DNA of 64,000 bases from Pseudomonadota bacterium (GTDB lineage Bacteria; Pseudomonadota; Gammaproteobacteria; Burkholderiales; Burkholderiaceae_B). Within the stretch, counting starts at the first letter, position 1, and each line of letters starts with the position of its first letter. The DNA is taken from the NCBI GenBank assembly GCA_023387815.1, contig JAEWHK010000063.1:1-64000 (forward strand). The letters run 5' to 3'. The translations under genes and the position numbers were made by a program. Shown in pieces: positions 42,744-50,910 of the stretch. The notes beneath the pieces are model-generated. The model saw nothing but the letters and a program-made list of their open reading frames with translations, searched no databases and was not told the origin of the DNA.

Positions 42744-45491
42744 ATGACGAAAACCCTGATTATCGCTGAGAAACCTTCAGTTGCGCTTGATATTTCTCGC
42801 GCATTGGGTGGTATGCACCGTGAAGGCGACTACTTTGAGAACGACCAGTATGTCTTGTCGTCCAGCGTAGGGCATTTGCTTACCCTGACCAATCCTGACG
42901 ACGTCGTGCGCGGAAAATGGTCGTTCAATCACCTGCCGGCCATTCCGGCAAAAGCGTTCGACCTGAAACCGTCGGACAAAAAAGCCACCGACAGGCTCAA
43001 AATGCTTGTCAAACTGCTTAAGCGCAAAGACGTGAGCGCCATCATCAACGCCTGCGATGCGGGGCGCGAGGGTGAACTCATCTTCCGCTACATCATCCAG
43101 TATTCGGGCGTCAACAAGCCCATCAAACGGCTCTGGCTGCAGTCCATGACGCGCAATGCCATCATCGAAGCCTTCAGCAACCTGCGCGATGACAGTGTCA
43201 TGAAACCGCTGGAGGCGGCCGCACGCTCGCGCGCCGAGGCTGACTGGCTTATCGGTATCAACGGCACGCGTGCCATGACGGCCTTCAACAGCAAGGATGG
43301 CGGCTTCTTCAAAACGCCTATCGGTCGCGTGCAGACACCAACGCTGGCGATTGTTTTCGAACGCGAAGAAAAAATCCGCCAGTTCAAACCCAGGGACTAC
43401 TGGGAAGTGCATGCCACTTTCGTGGCCGCAGGTGGTCTCTATGAAGGCCGCTGGTTTGACCCGGCTTTCCGCAAGGACGAAACCGACCCCGAGAAAAAGG
43501 ACAACCGTCTCTGGTCTGCGGCCAGCGCCCAGTCTGTGGTCGTGGCCTGCCGTGGCAAGAACGGCACGGTCACCGAAGAGTCCAAACCGTCCACACAAAT
43601 GTCGCCTGGCCTGTTCGATCTGACCTCTCTGCAACGCGAGGCCAACTCCCGTTTCGGCTTTACGGCCAAAACCACACTGGCACTGGCGCAAAGCCTATAC
43701 GAGCGGCATAAGGCTCTGACCTACCCGCGTACCGATTCGCGCTACCTGCCCGAAGACTACCTGGGTACGGTCAAACAGACGTTTGAGGCCATTACCGGTG
43801 CCGACTCGACACTGGCACGTCGCAACGCGCCTTTTGCCAAAAAAATCCTGCAAAACAGCTGGATCAAACCCAACAAGCGCATTTTCGACAACAAGAAAAT
43901 CTCGGATCACTTCGCCATCATCCCTACCCTTCAGGTCCCAAAGGAACTGAGCGAAGCCGAAGGCAAACTCTACGACCTGGTCACCAAACGGTTCATGGCG
44001 GTCTTTTTCCCGCCGGCAGAGTTCCGCGTCACAACCCGCATCACTATCGTGGCCAGCCATCACTTCAAAACCGAAGGTAAAGTCCTGGTCAAACCGGGCT
44101 GGCTGGAAATCTACGGTCGTGAGAATCAGGAAAGTGATGCCACCCTGGTGCCCGTTGCCGATAACGAGACCGTCAAAACCGAAGATATCGAGGCCAGGGA
44201 ACTGGTCACGCGGCCGCCCGCCCGCTACACCGAGGCCACGCTGCTGTCTGCCATGGAAGGCGCCGGCAAGCTGGTGGACGATGACGAACTGCGCGAAGCC
44301 ATGTCGGAACGCGGCCTGGGTACGCCAGCCACGCGCGCGACCATCATCGAAGGTCTGCTGAACGAACAATACCTCAGGCGCGAAGGACGGGAACTCATTC
44401 CCACCGCCAAGGCGCGCCAGCTCATGACATTGCTGGTCGGCCTGAACGTACGCGAACTCACATCGCCCGAACTGACAGGCGAATGGGAGCACAAACTCAA
44501 GCAAATGGAGCAGGGTTTGCTGGACCGGGCCGCCTTCATGCGCGAAATTGCCCAGAGTACGCAGATCATCGTCAAGCGTGCCAAGGAATACGAGCAGGAT
44601 ACCGTGCCCGGCGACTACGCGACCCTTTCCACGCCATGCCCCGCTTGCGGCGGTGTGGTCAAGGAAAACTATCGCCGCTACGCCTGCACCAACTGTGATT
44701 TTTCCATTACCAAGCACCCCGGTGGCCGCACTTTCGAGATTCCCGAAGTCGAAGAATTGCTGCAAAACAAAACCCTGGGGCCGCTGAACGGCTTTATCAG
44801 CAAAATGGGCCGTCCGTTTTCGGCCATTTTGCGCATCACGCCCGAAAACAAACTGGAATTCGATTTCGGCCAGTCTGACGACGACAACAGCGAGCCACTG
44901 GACGTGTCTCAGCTCACCCCTGTGGGGCATTGCCCCAAATGCAGTGGCAACGTCTATGACACAGGGATGAGTTATGTGTGCGAAAACACGGTCGGAGAGA
45001 AAAAGAGCTGCGACTTCAAGTCTGGTCGCGTCATCCTGCAGCAGGAAATTGACCACACACAAATGGGCAAACTGCTGACCCAGGGCAAGACCGACCTGCT
45101 CGATGGCTTTGTGTCCAATCGGACCAACCGCAAGTTCAAAGCGTACCTTGCCCTGTCGAAAGCGGGTAAAATAGAGTTTGAATTTGAGCCCCGCCCTGCG
45201 AAAGCGGCAAAATCGGCGTCCAAATCGGCAACGAAAACCGCCACAAAGACAGCCAGCAAGTCCGCCGCAAAAAGCGCAGGATCAGCAGAGCAGGACGCAG
45301 CGGAAGGCACCAAGGCAGTCAAAAAGGCAGCGAAAAAAGCAGTCCGCAAAACTGCCGGCAAATCCGCCACCAAAACTGCAGCAAAAAAAGCCGCAGCGAA
45401 GAAAACCGCCGCCAAAAAGGCCGCGAGCAAAACCGCCAGCACGCAGACTGCCGAATCCGCCAACCCGGACGACACCGAGCCGGCATTTTAA
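42744..45491 (+). CDS. topB: DNA topoisomerase III with histone H1-like tail
   Basis: A 915-residue type IA topoisomerase that decatenates and relaxes DNA through a tyrosyl intermediate. TOPRIM starts TKTLIIAEKPSVALDISRAL and continues to INACDAGREGELIFR (acidic DxD-type site near residues 101-103). The catalytic Tyr lies in ALTYPRTDSRYLPEDY near 330. Two zinc-ribbon-like blocks follow near 630 (CPACGG with CTNC) and 731 (CPKCSG with CENTVGEKKSC). The last 100 residues are almost only Lys, Ala, Ser and Thr (AAKKAAAKKTAAKK type), like bacterial H1-like proteins, and would bind DNA non-specifically. hemN-like and methyltransferase genes follow on the same strand. Confidence 0.95.
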   Translation: MTKTLIIAEKPSVALDISRALGGMHREGDYFENDQYVLSSSVGHLLTLTNPDDVVRGKWSFNHLPAIPAKAFDLKPSDKKATDRLKMLVKLLKRKDVSAIINACDAGREGELIFRYIIQYSGVNKPIKRLWLQSMTRNAIIEAFSNLRDDSVMKPLEAAARSRAEADWLIGINGTRAMTAFNSKDGGFFKTPIGRVQTPTLAIVFEREEKIRQFKPRDYWEVHATFVAAGGLYEGRWFDPAFRKDETDPEKKDNRLWSAASAQSVVVACRGKNGTVTEESKPSTQMSPGLFDLTSLQREANSRFGFTAKTTLALAQSLYERHKALTYPRTDSRYLPEDYLGTVKQTFEAITGADSTLARRNAPFAKKILQNSWIKPNKRIFDNKKISDHFAIIPTLQVPKELSEAEGKLYDLVTKRFMAVFFPPAEFRVTTRITIVASHHFKTEGKVLVKPGWLEIYGRENQESDATLVPVADNETVKTEDIEARELVTRPPARYTEATLLSAMEGAGKLVDDDELREAMSERGLGTPATRATIIEGLLNEQYLRREGRELIPTAKARQLMTLLVGLNVRELTSPELTGEWEHKLKQMEQGLLDRAAFMREIAQSTQIIVKRAKEYEQDTVPGDYATLSTPCPACGGVVKENYRRYACTNCDFSITKHPGGRTFEIPEVEELLQNKTLGPLNGFISKMGRPFSAILRITPENKLEFDFGQSDDDNSEPLDVSQLTPVGHCPKCSGNVYDTGMSYVCENTVGEKKSCDFKSGRVILQQEIDHTQMGKLLTQGKTDLLDGFVSNRTNRKFKAYLALSKAGKIEFEFEPRPAKAAKSASKSATKTATKTASKSAAKSAGSAEQDAAEGTKAVKKAAKKAVRKTAGKSATKTAAKKAAAKKTAAKKAASKTASTQTAESANPDDTEPAF

Positions 45492-45518
45492 GTCCCCCGC
45501 GCTTCAGACCGGGGGCGC

Positions 45519-46889
45519 ATGTACACAATGAACACTTTAATTCAGAAATACAACATCCCCGGTCCGCGCTACACCAGCTATCCGACCGTCCCTTACTGGG
45601 AAGAAGACAGCTTCAATCCGGACGCGTATCTGCAGACCGTCAGGCGCAGCTTTGCGGAATCCAATGCGAAGGAGGGCATCAGCCTCTACATCCATCTGCC
45701 GTTCTGTGAGGTGCTCTGTACCTTCTGCGCCTGTCATAAGCGCATCACTAAAAAGCACAGCGTCGAAGAGCCCTACATCGACGCCGTTCTCAAAGAGTGG
45801 GACATGTACTGTAAGCTGCTGGGTGACAAACCAGTCATCCGGGAAATCCACCTGGGTGGCGGCACACCAACCTTCTTCAGCAGTGCCAACCTGCAGCGCC
45901 TGCTCGGCGGCATTCTGGACAGTGCCATTGTCCATGAGCATCATGAATTCAGCTTCGAAGGGCACCCCAACAATACGCGCAAGGAACATCTGCAAACGCT
46001 TTATGACCTGGGCTTTCGCAGGGTCAGCTATGGCGTGCAGGATTACGACCCCGTTGTACAGAAAGCCATCCATCGCATTCAGCCATACGAGAACGTGCTG
46101 AATGTGACACAACTTGCCCGTGACATCGGCTATACCAGCGTCAGCCATGATCTGATCTTTGGACTGCCCTTCCAGACCTGGGAAGCCATGGAGTCCACGA
46201 TCAAGCGCACCATTGCCCTCAAACCCGACCGCCTCGCCTTCTATTCCTACGCGCATGTCCCCTGGATCAAGGGTAATGGTCAGCGCGGTTTCGATGAAAA
46301 CGATCTGCCTTCGGGCGAGCAGAAACGCGCCCTGTACGAAAACGGCAAGCGCCTGCTGGAAGAGCTGGGCTACGTGGAAATCGGCATGGACCACTTCTCC
46401 CTGCCTTCGGACACGCTGTATCAGGCCATGCTGAACAAGGATCTACACCGCAATTTCATGGGCTACACGGCCTCTTCCACCCAGCTCATGATCGGCCTGG
46501 GCGTCTCGGCCATCAGTGACACCTGGTATGCCTTTGCGCAGAACGAAAAAGTGCTTGAAGATTATTACGCCCGCGTGGAAAGCGGCAAGCTGCCTTTGTT
46601 CCGCGGCCATCTGCTGAACAACGAAGACCTGGTCATTCGTCGCCACATCCTGAATCTGATGTGTCAGCTGCAGACACGCTGGACAGACCCCGCCATGCAG
46701 TTCCCGGAACTGCCCGAGGTTCTGGCGCGACTGGAAGAAATGGAGAAAGACGGCCTGATCGTCATTCGCGACGACGGTATCGACATTACCGAAGCGGGTC
46801 GCACATTTGCACGCAATATCTGTATGGCCTTTGATCTGCGCATGCTAAGGCATCAGCCGAATGCACGGATCTTCTCGATGACGGTGTAA
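45519..46889 (+). CDS. hemN: Oxygen-independent coproporphyrinogen III oxidase (HemN)
   Basis: A 456-residue radical SAM enzyme that decarboxylates coproporphyrinogen III to protoporphyrinogen IX without oxygen. The N-terminal NIPGPRYTSYPTVPYW is the HemN hallmark, and the cluster-binding triad with its extra Cys is CEVLCTFCAC near residues 65-74. HLGGGTPTFFS follows near 112, and the C-terminal HemN domain contains GMDHFSLPSDTLYQA near 290. The full N-terminus argues for true HemN rather than HemW. Start 45519 or 45528 (three residues shorter) are both possible. It lies 27 bases after topB. Confidence 0.93.
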   Translation: MYTMNTLIQKYNIPGPRYTSYPTVPYWEEDSFNPDAYLQTVRRSFAESNAKEGISLYIHLPFCEVLCTFCACHKRITKKHSVEEPYIDAVLKEWDMYCKLLGDKPVIREIHLGGGTPTFFSSANLQRLLGGILDSAIVHEHHEFSFEGHPNNTRKEHLQTLYDLGFRRVSYGVQDYDPVVQKAIHRIQPYENVLNVTQLARDIGYTSVSHDLIFGLPFQTWEAMESTIKRTIALKPDRLAFYSYAHVPWIKGNGQRGFDENDLPSGEQKRALYENGKRLLEELGYVEIGMDHFSLPSDTLYQAMLNKDLHRNFMGYTASSTQLMIGLGVSAISDTWYAFAQNEKVLEDYYARVESGKLPLFRGHLLNNEDLVIRRHILNLMCQLQTRWTDPAMQFPELPEVLARLEEMEKDGLIVIRDDGIDITEAGRTFARNICMAFDLRMLRHQPNARIFSMTV

Positions 46890-46919
46890 GCGTTCATTGA
46901 TATCACCGATAGCCGAACC

Positions 46920-47741
46920 ATGACCCTGATACCCGAAATCAAGCCACAACAGTCGATTGAACTGCTCAAGGAACTGCATATCCTCACGCGCGATGGCAAA
47001 ATCAACCAGGACACGCGTCGCAAGCTCAAGCAGGTCTATCACCTGTACCAGTTCATCGAACCGCTGATGAAATCTGTGCTGGATGAAAAGCAGTCTCTCT
47101 CCCTGGTTGACCATGGCGCAGGTAAATCCTACCTGGGCTTCATCCTGTACGACCTGTTCCTGAAAGAACACGACAGCGCCAACGTCTATGGCATTGAATC
47201 GCGCCCCGAGCTGGTAGAAAAATCCGAAGCACTGGCTCGCAGACTGGGATTCAAAGGCATGCAGTTCAAGGACATGACCGTTGAACAGTCCATTTCCTCT
47301 GCTGATCTGCCGGAAAAAATCGACATTGTGACGGCTCTGCACGCCTGCAATACGGCAACAGACGACGCCATTCGTTTTGCACTTGCCCGCGATGCCCGTT
47401 ACATTGTGCTCGTACCCTGCTGCCAGGCCGAAGTCGCTGCTGCACTACGCGCCACCAAGGGCAATACGCTGGGCAAAACGCCGCTATCCGAGTTGTGGCG
47501 CCATCCGCTGCATACGCGGGAATTTGGCAGCCAAATCACAAATGTATTGCGTTGCCTGCAGCTGGAAGCCCGGGGTTACCAGGTCACGGTGACTGAACTG
47601 GTGGGATGGGAGCATTCCATGAAAAACGAACTGATCATCGCCCGTAAAACCGGTGGCTTCAAAAAAAGCGCTCGCGAGCGCCAGCTGGCGATTCTGAAGG
47701 AATGCCACCTGGAAGCCCTGCAGGAGCGCTTCGCCTATTAA
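46920..47741 (+). CDS. SAM-dependent methyltransferase (PF13679-like)
   Basis: A 273-residue Rossmann-fold methyltransferase. Motif I is LVDHGAGKSYLGFILYD near residues 62-78, the acidic motif II is VYGIESRPELVEK, and ALHACNTATDDAIRFAL near 142 with VPCCQAEVAA near 163 matches the family that includes RRNAD1/METTL25-type proteins. The substrate is unknown; RNA is possible. It begins 30 bases after hemN and is likely the last gene of that transcript, before a hairpin. Confidence 0.85.
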   Translation: MTLIPEIKPQQSIELLKELHILTRDGKINQDTRRKLKQVYHLYQFIEPLMKSVLDEKQSLSLVDHGAGKSYLGFILYDLFLKEHDSANVYGIESRPELVEKSEALARRLGFKGMQFKDMTVEQSISSADLPEKIDIVTALHACNTATDDAIRFALARDARYIVLVPCCQAEVAAALRATKGNTLGKTPLSELWRHPLHTREFGSQITNVLRCLQLEARGYQVTVTELVGWEHSMKNELIIARKTGGFKKSARERQLAILKECHLEALQERFAY

Positions 47742-47760
47742 GGCCGGGGTTTCCGGCCTT
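47740..47760. terminator. Hairpin between converging genes
   Basis: AAGGCCGG (47740-47747) pairs perfectly with CCGGCCTT (47753-47760) around a 5-base loop. It directly follows the methyltransferase stop and faces the end of the minus-strand CMD gene. T-runs are short. Confidence 0.6.
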
Positions 47761-47768
47761 CTGCAAGG

Positions 47769-48356
47769 CTATTCTGCTGGGAAAACCGGCTCACCCAGAT
47801 TCTGCATCAGGCGATTGGCCCAGCCGAACACCGAAACCGAGTGAATCAGATCCAGCATCTGCACTTCGTCGAACCCCTGCTGTTTCAGGGCCTGCAGATT
47901 GTCTGCATCAAATCCGGCAACATCGCGCGTCAGCGCCGTGGCCACCTCGATGACGGCGGCGTCACGATCATTTTTGGCGGCCGTTGCTGGATCCACAAAA
48001 ACGTCATGCACAATCTCATTTCGCTTGGCCAGCTGTTCAAATCGCTGGGCATGAACCGATGCACAATACACGCAGCCGTTGATACGCGACACCGTCAGGG
48101 CACCCAGTTCACGATCCGCACGATTCAGGCCGCCGGGCGCATACATAATGGCGTTATAGGTATACGAACGCTTATCCAGAATATGCGGCTCATGGACCAG
48201 CAGCAGATAATAGTCTGAGGTCTTGGCCTGCGGATGACTGGCTTCAAGCACCTTGTTCTGTTCCGGCGTTGCCGCATTCGCATCCACCACATCCAGCCAT
48301 GCCTTCCAGCCCAGTGTCTGGTTGGTAAATCCGTTGGTTTTGATGATATCGCTCAT
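47769..48356 (-). CDS. Alkylhydroperoxidase/CMD-domain protein with CxxC
   Basis: A 195-residue AhpD-like protein of the uncharacterised peroxidase-related group. The redox motif CVYCASVHAQRFEQLA lies near residues 96-111, after the segment GGLNRADRELGALTVSRING. Family members of this length and start (TLGWKAWLDVV) pair with a second CMD protein, and that partner is the overlapping upstream gene. The pair may act as a two-subunit peroxidase or dehalogenase-like enzyme; the function is not established. Its ATG overlaps the upstream stop in ATGA. Confidence 0.85.
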   Translation of the reverse strand: MSDIIKTNGFTNQTLGWKAWLDVVDANAATPEQNKVLEASHPQAKTSDYYLLLVHEPHILDKRSYTYNAIMYAPGGLNRADRELGALTVSRINGCVYCASVHAQRFEQLAKRNEIVHDVFVDPATAAKNDRDAAVIEVATALTRDVAGFDADNLQALKQQGFDEVQMLDLIHSVSVFGWANRLMQNLGEPVFPAE

Positions 48357-48865
48357 GCTGCCTGCTCCAGTTTCTGCATTGCCTTCAATCCTGCCACCAG
48401 TCGAATCTGATACGCCAGAAATCCGATCAGCTGGCCCAGCACCACCACGTCCTGCGTAGACATGCCTGAATCCTTCAGCGTCAACAGTGCCGCCTGGTTA
48501 CCTTCGATAGGGTTCAGCATCAGCTTCCTGGTAAATTGCAGCGCACTGTTCAGTTCACATTTGAGAATCGCTTCTTCGTCATCCTCAATCACAATCTGCA
48601 CCAGTTTTTCCTCGATGCCGGCCAGCAAAGCCTGTTCGGTATAGTGCGTGGTCAGCTCATCACATTTCATCAGACTGCTCGCATAAAGCGCGACCAGCCA
48701 GCGATCCTTGAGGGGAAAATGAAGATCCGCAGAAAACAGGGCCTCATAACTGGCCTGCGTACCGGATTTCACTTTTTCCCTGAACTGCCGTGCCTGCCAG
48801 GTTTTGCTCTCTGGCGTCAGATTGAGCAGTGTATCGATCAGATCGATTGACTCTGCACTTTGCAT
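48353..48865 (-). CDS. CMD-domain protein, partner of the CxxC peroxidase-like protein
   Basis: A 170-residue helical CMD-fold protein without the CxxC pair: only isolated cysteines are present, near 67 (MKCDEL) and 103. The core FPLKDRWLVALYASSLMKCD corresponds to the CMD domain. By arrangement the two genes fit the paired families named after Agrobacterium vitis Avi_7170 (this one) and Avi_7169 (the next). That match is from memory of the families. The 4-base overlap implies the proteins are made in equal amounts. Confidence 0.8.
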   Translation of the reverse strand: MQSAESIDLIDTLLNLTPESKTWQARQFREKVKSGTQASYEALFSADLHFPLKDRWLVALYASSLMKCDELTTHYTEQALLAGIEEKLVQIVIEDDEEAILKCELNSALQFTRKLMLNPIEGNQAALLTLKDSGMSTQDVVVLGQLIGFLAYQIRLVAGLKAMQKLEQAA

Positions 48866-49012
48866 GATATTTCCTTTAGCTTGTTGCTCTTCATAGTGAT
48901 GACATATGCCATCCGAACATTCTAACGGACTGGCGAAAAAATGTGGTCCTGCTGCGCGGGTTGGAGGTGCATTGCAGCCCGGAAGAGGGCGTTGCGCAAA
49001 TAGTCAGTTTCT

Positions 49013-49771
49013 TCACTCCAGGCAATGATAATGATTGAGTCTGCCTATTTCGGTCTTGATGATGCCAATCACAGCCTTCTGTCGCGCTCGAGTAAAGCGG
49101 GCCTCCACAGATGACACGCTGATTGCGTAACGCGCACGTCCCTGGCTATCAGCAATGGCCACGCCCACACCAAGCACACCTTGCACCGCGGCATTCCCCA
49201 CAACAGACCAGCCGCGCTCTCTTGTGCCCTTGATCAATAACTTCAATTTATTCACGGTAATTCCACCAAATCGATGCAGCTGCTGCGCATTTTCTGCAAG
49301 GATACGTTCCCGCTCGTCTTCGGCCAGATGAGATAGCAGGGCCAGACCTGCGGCGCCCACGCCCATTGGCTGCTTGTGATTGATCTGAATGGACAATACC
49401 TGCAGCGGATAGGAACCAATTTCCCGATGAATACAGAGGGAGTCGGCATTGTCCTGCCGGATCAGGAACGAGGAATCACCCGTCTTCTCGCTGATTCTCT
49501 TAAGCACATCCCTCAGTTCGTCAAGCTCAGAACCGGCCTCTGACAAGTCCCGCCATTTTTCAGGATTGTAAATGTATCGTCCTGATTTTCCGGCTTCTGC
49601 AATATAGCCGTGATTAAGCAGAACGCTGACAAAGCGGTACACGCTGGGACGCGCGATTCCGGCCTTCACGGCGATCTCTGCAATCTTAAGTCCGGATGGC
49701 CCGGCGCGGCTCAACGCTTGAAGAATAGTCAATCCACGCACCAACGTTTTCGGCTCATCTTTATATTTCAT
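49013..49771 (-). CDS. IclR-family transcriptional regulator
   Basis: A 252-residue IclR protein. The N-terminal winged helix (about 8-70) reads LVRGLTILQALSRAGPSGLK and AVKAGIARPSVYRFVSVL. The effector domain (about 80-245) contains QPMGVGAAGLALLSHL and a closing ISVSSVEARFTR. It is divergent from the Bug gene, and a 10-3-10 inverted repeat lies ten bases before its own start, so it probably represses itself and the divergent operon until an acid or CoA-related effector is present. ATG 49771 has GGAGGAG upstream; the longer frame to 49984 overlaps the Bug gene. Confidence 0.92.
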   Translation of the reverse strand: MKYKDEPKTLVRGLTILQALSRAGPSGLKIAEIAVKAGIARPSVYRFVSVLLNHGYIAEAGKSGRYIYNPEKWRDLSEAGSELDELRDVLKRISEKTGDSSFLIRQDNADSLCIHREIGSYPLQVLSIQINHKQPMGVGAAGLALLSHLAEDERERILAENAQQLHRFGGITVNKLKLLIKGTRERGWSVVGNAAVQGVLGVGVAIADSQGRARYAISVSSVEARFTRARQKAVIGIIKTEIGRLNHYHCLE

Positions 49772-49780
49772 CACTCCTCC

Positions 49781-49803
49781 ATTTGTCCAATTGTTGGACA
49801 AAT
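49781..49803. promoter_or_regulatory. IclR operator: 10-3-10 inverted repeat
   Basis: ATTTGTCCAA (49781-49790) and its exact complement TTGGACAAAT (49794-49803) flank TTG. The site lies in the divergent region, just upstream of both the IclR start and the minus-35 of the Bug operon. Confidence 0.8.
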
Positions 49804-49808
49804 GCATT

Positions 49809-49836
49809 TTGCCATAGCTTGCGACCTGACTAGAAT
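49809..49836 (+). promoter_or_regulatory. Promoter of the 49.9-54.0 kb operon
   Basis: TTGCCA (49809-49814) and TAGAAT (49831-49836) are 16 bases apart. The minus-35 begins six bases after the IclR operator, so bound IclR would touch RNA polymerase. Confidence 0.6.
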
Positions 49837-49919
49837 TCACTCGCATGACAACTGAATTCAGCGCAAAAAATAATTCACGATGTGCAACCGATGATTCACA
49901 ACACAAGACTGGAGACAAT

Positions 49920-50894
49920 ATGAAAACAGCATTTTTCAGAGTAACTACGCTTTCCATTGCACTGCTTGCATGCAATGCGGCCATGGCAGATGAATACCCG
50001 AGCAGACCTGTCAGCCTGGTTGTTGGCTATTCTGCCGGTGGCGCAACCGACATTTTGGCAAGACTGGTGGCAAAAGGACTGTCCAGCGAACTGGGGCAAA
50101 CCTTTGTTGTAGAAAACAAACCCGGCGCCAACAGCAATATTGGAACAGAGTATGTTGCCCGCGCCAAAAATGACGGCTACACCCTGCTGGTCGGAAGTAT
50201 TGCAAACACGATCAACCGGTCGCTGTACAAGAAACTCAACTACGACTATCTCAGGGATTTTCGCAGCGTAGGCTTTATCGCTTCCATCGGCAATGTCCTG
50301 GTAGTCAACCCGAAGACGAACATCAAGTCCGTGGATGAATACGTCTCCTACGCGAAGCAGAATCCAGGAAAGCTGACCTGCGCATCGTCAGGAATTGGTT
50401 CATCAATCCATATGTCATGTGAATTGTTCAAGGTACTCACCGACACCAAAATTCTGCATATCCCTTACAAAGGCAGTGGGCCCGCCGTCAATGATCTGCT
50501 TGGAGCCCAGGTCGACTCTATGTTCGATAACATACCTTCATCTGTCGGCAGAATCAAAGCAGGCAGTCTGACACCGCTGGCAGTGACCACAGAGAAGCGC
50601 GATCCCGCGCTGCCCGATGTTCCTACGTTCAAGGAAAAGGGCATCGACCATTTCCTGGTCAGTTCCTGGTTTTCAATCGTCGCTCCCAAAGGTACCGATG
50701 ACGCTATCGTCAGCAAGCTGAACAAGGCATTGAACAAGGTCATAGACTCGCCTGAAGTCAAAGAAGCTTTTGCAAAAAATGGCTTCAACCCGACCACAGA
50801 AGACAATACACCCCAGTATCTGGACAAATTTACTCAGGACGAAATAACCAGATGGGAAAAAGTGGTGCGCGAAGCCAATCTGAGCGCCAATTAA
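49920..50894 (+). CDS. Bug-family (TctC) periplasmic solute receptor
   Basis: A 324-residue TctC/Bug receptor. The signal peptide (hydrophobic core near residues 8-22, cleavage after AMA) precedes the typical DEYPSRPVSLVVGYSAGGATD and VVENKPGANSNIGTE. It has CASSGIGSSIHM near 160, where other members bind the carboxylate ligand. It is the first gene of an operon with an acyl-CoA ligase, a lyase-like protein and an SDR, so its ligand is probably their substrate. GGAGAC precedes ATG 49920. No tctAB genes are near. Confidence 0.92.
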   Translation: MKTAFFRVTTLSIALLACNAAMADEYPSRPVSLVVGYSAGGATDILARLVAKGLSSELGQTFVVENKPGANSNIGTEYVARAKNDGYTLLVGSIANTINRSLYKKLNYDYLRDFRSVGFIASIGNVLVVNPKTNIKSVDEYVSYAKQNPGKLTCASSGIGSSIHMSCELFKVLTDTKILHIPYKGSGPAVNDLLGAQVDSMFDNIPSSVGRIKAGSLTPLAVTTEKRDPALPDVPTFKEKGIDHFLVSSWFSIVAPKGTDDAIVSKLNKALNKVIDSPEVKEAFAKNGFNPTTEDNTPQYLDKFTQDEITRWEKVVREANLSAN

Positions 50895-50910
50895 AGAAGG
50901 TGAAACAAGG

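Noticed and set aside
43695..45062. 455-residue minus-strand frame opposite topB (with another at 42777-43691)
   Set aside because: Shadow of topB; Phe/Gly/Asp-rich composition typical of antisense frames and no family features.
45180..45480. AAA/GCC-rich tract considered as a DNA satellite
   Set aside because: It is in frame with topB and encodes the Lys/Ala tail.
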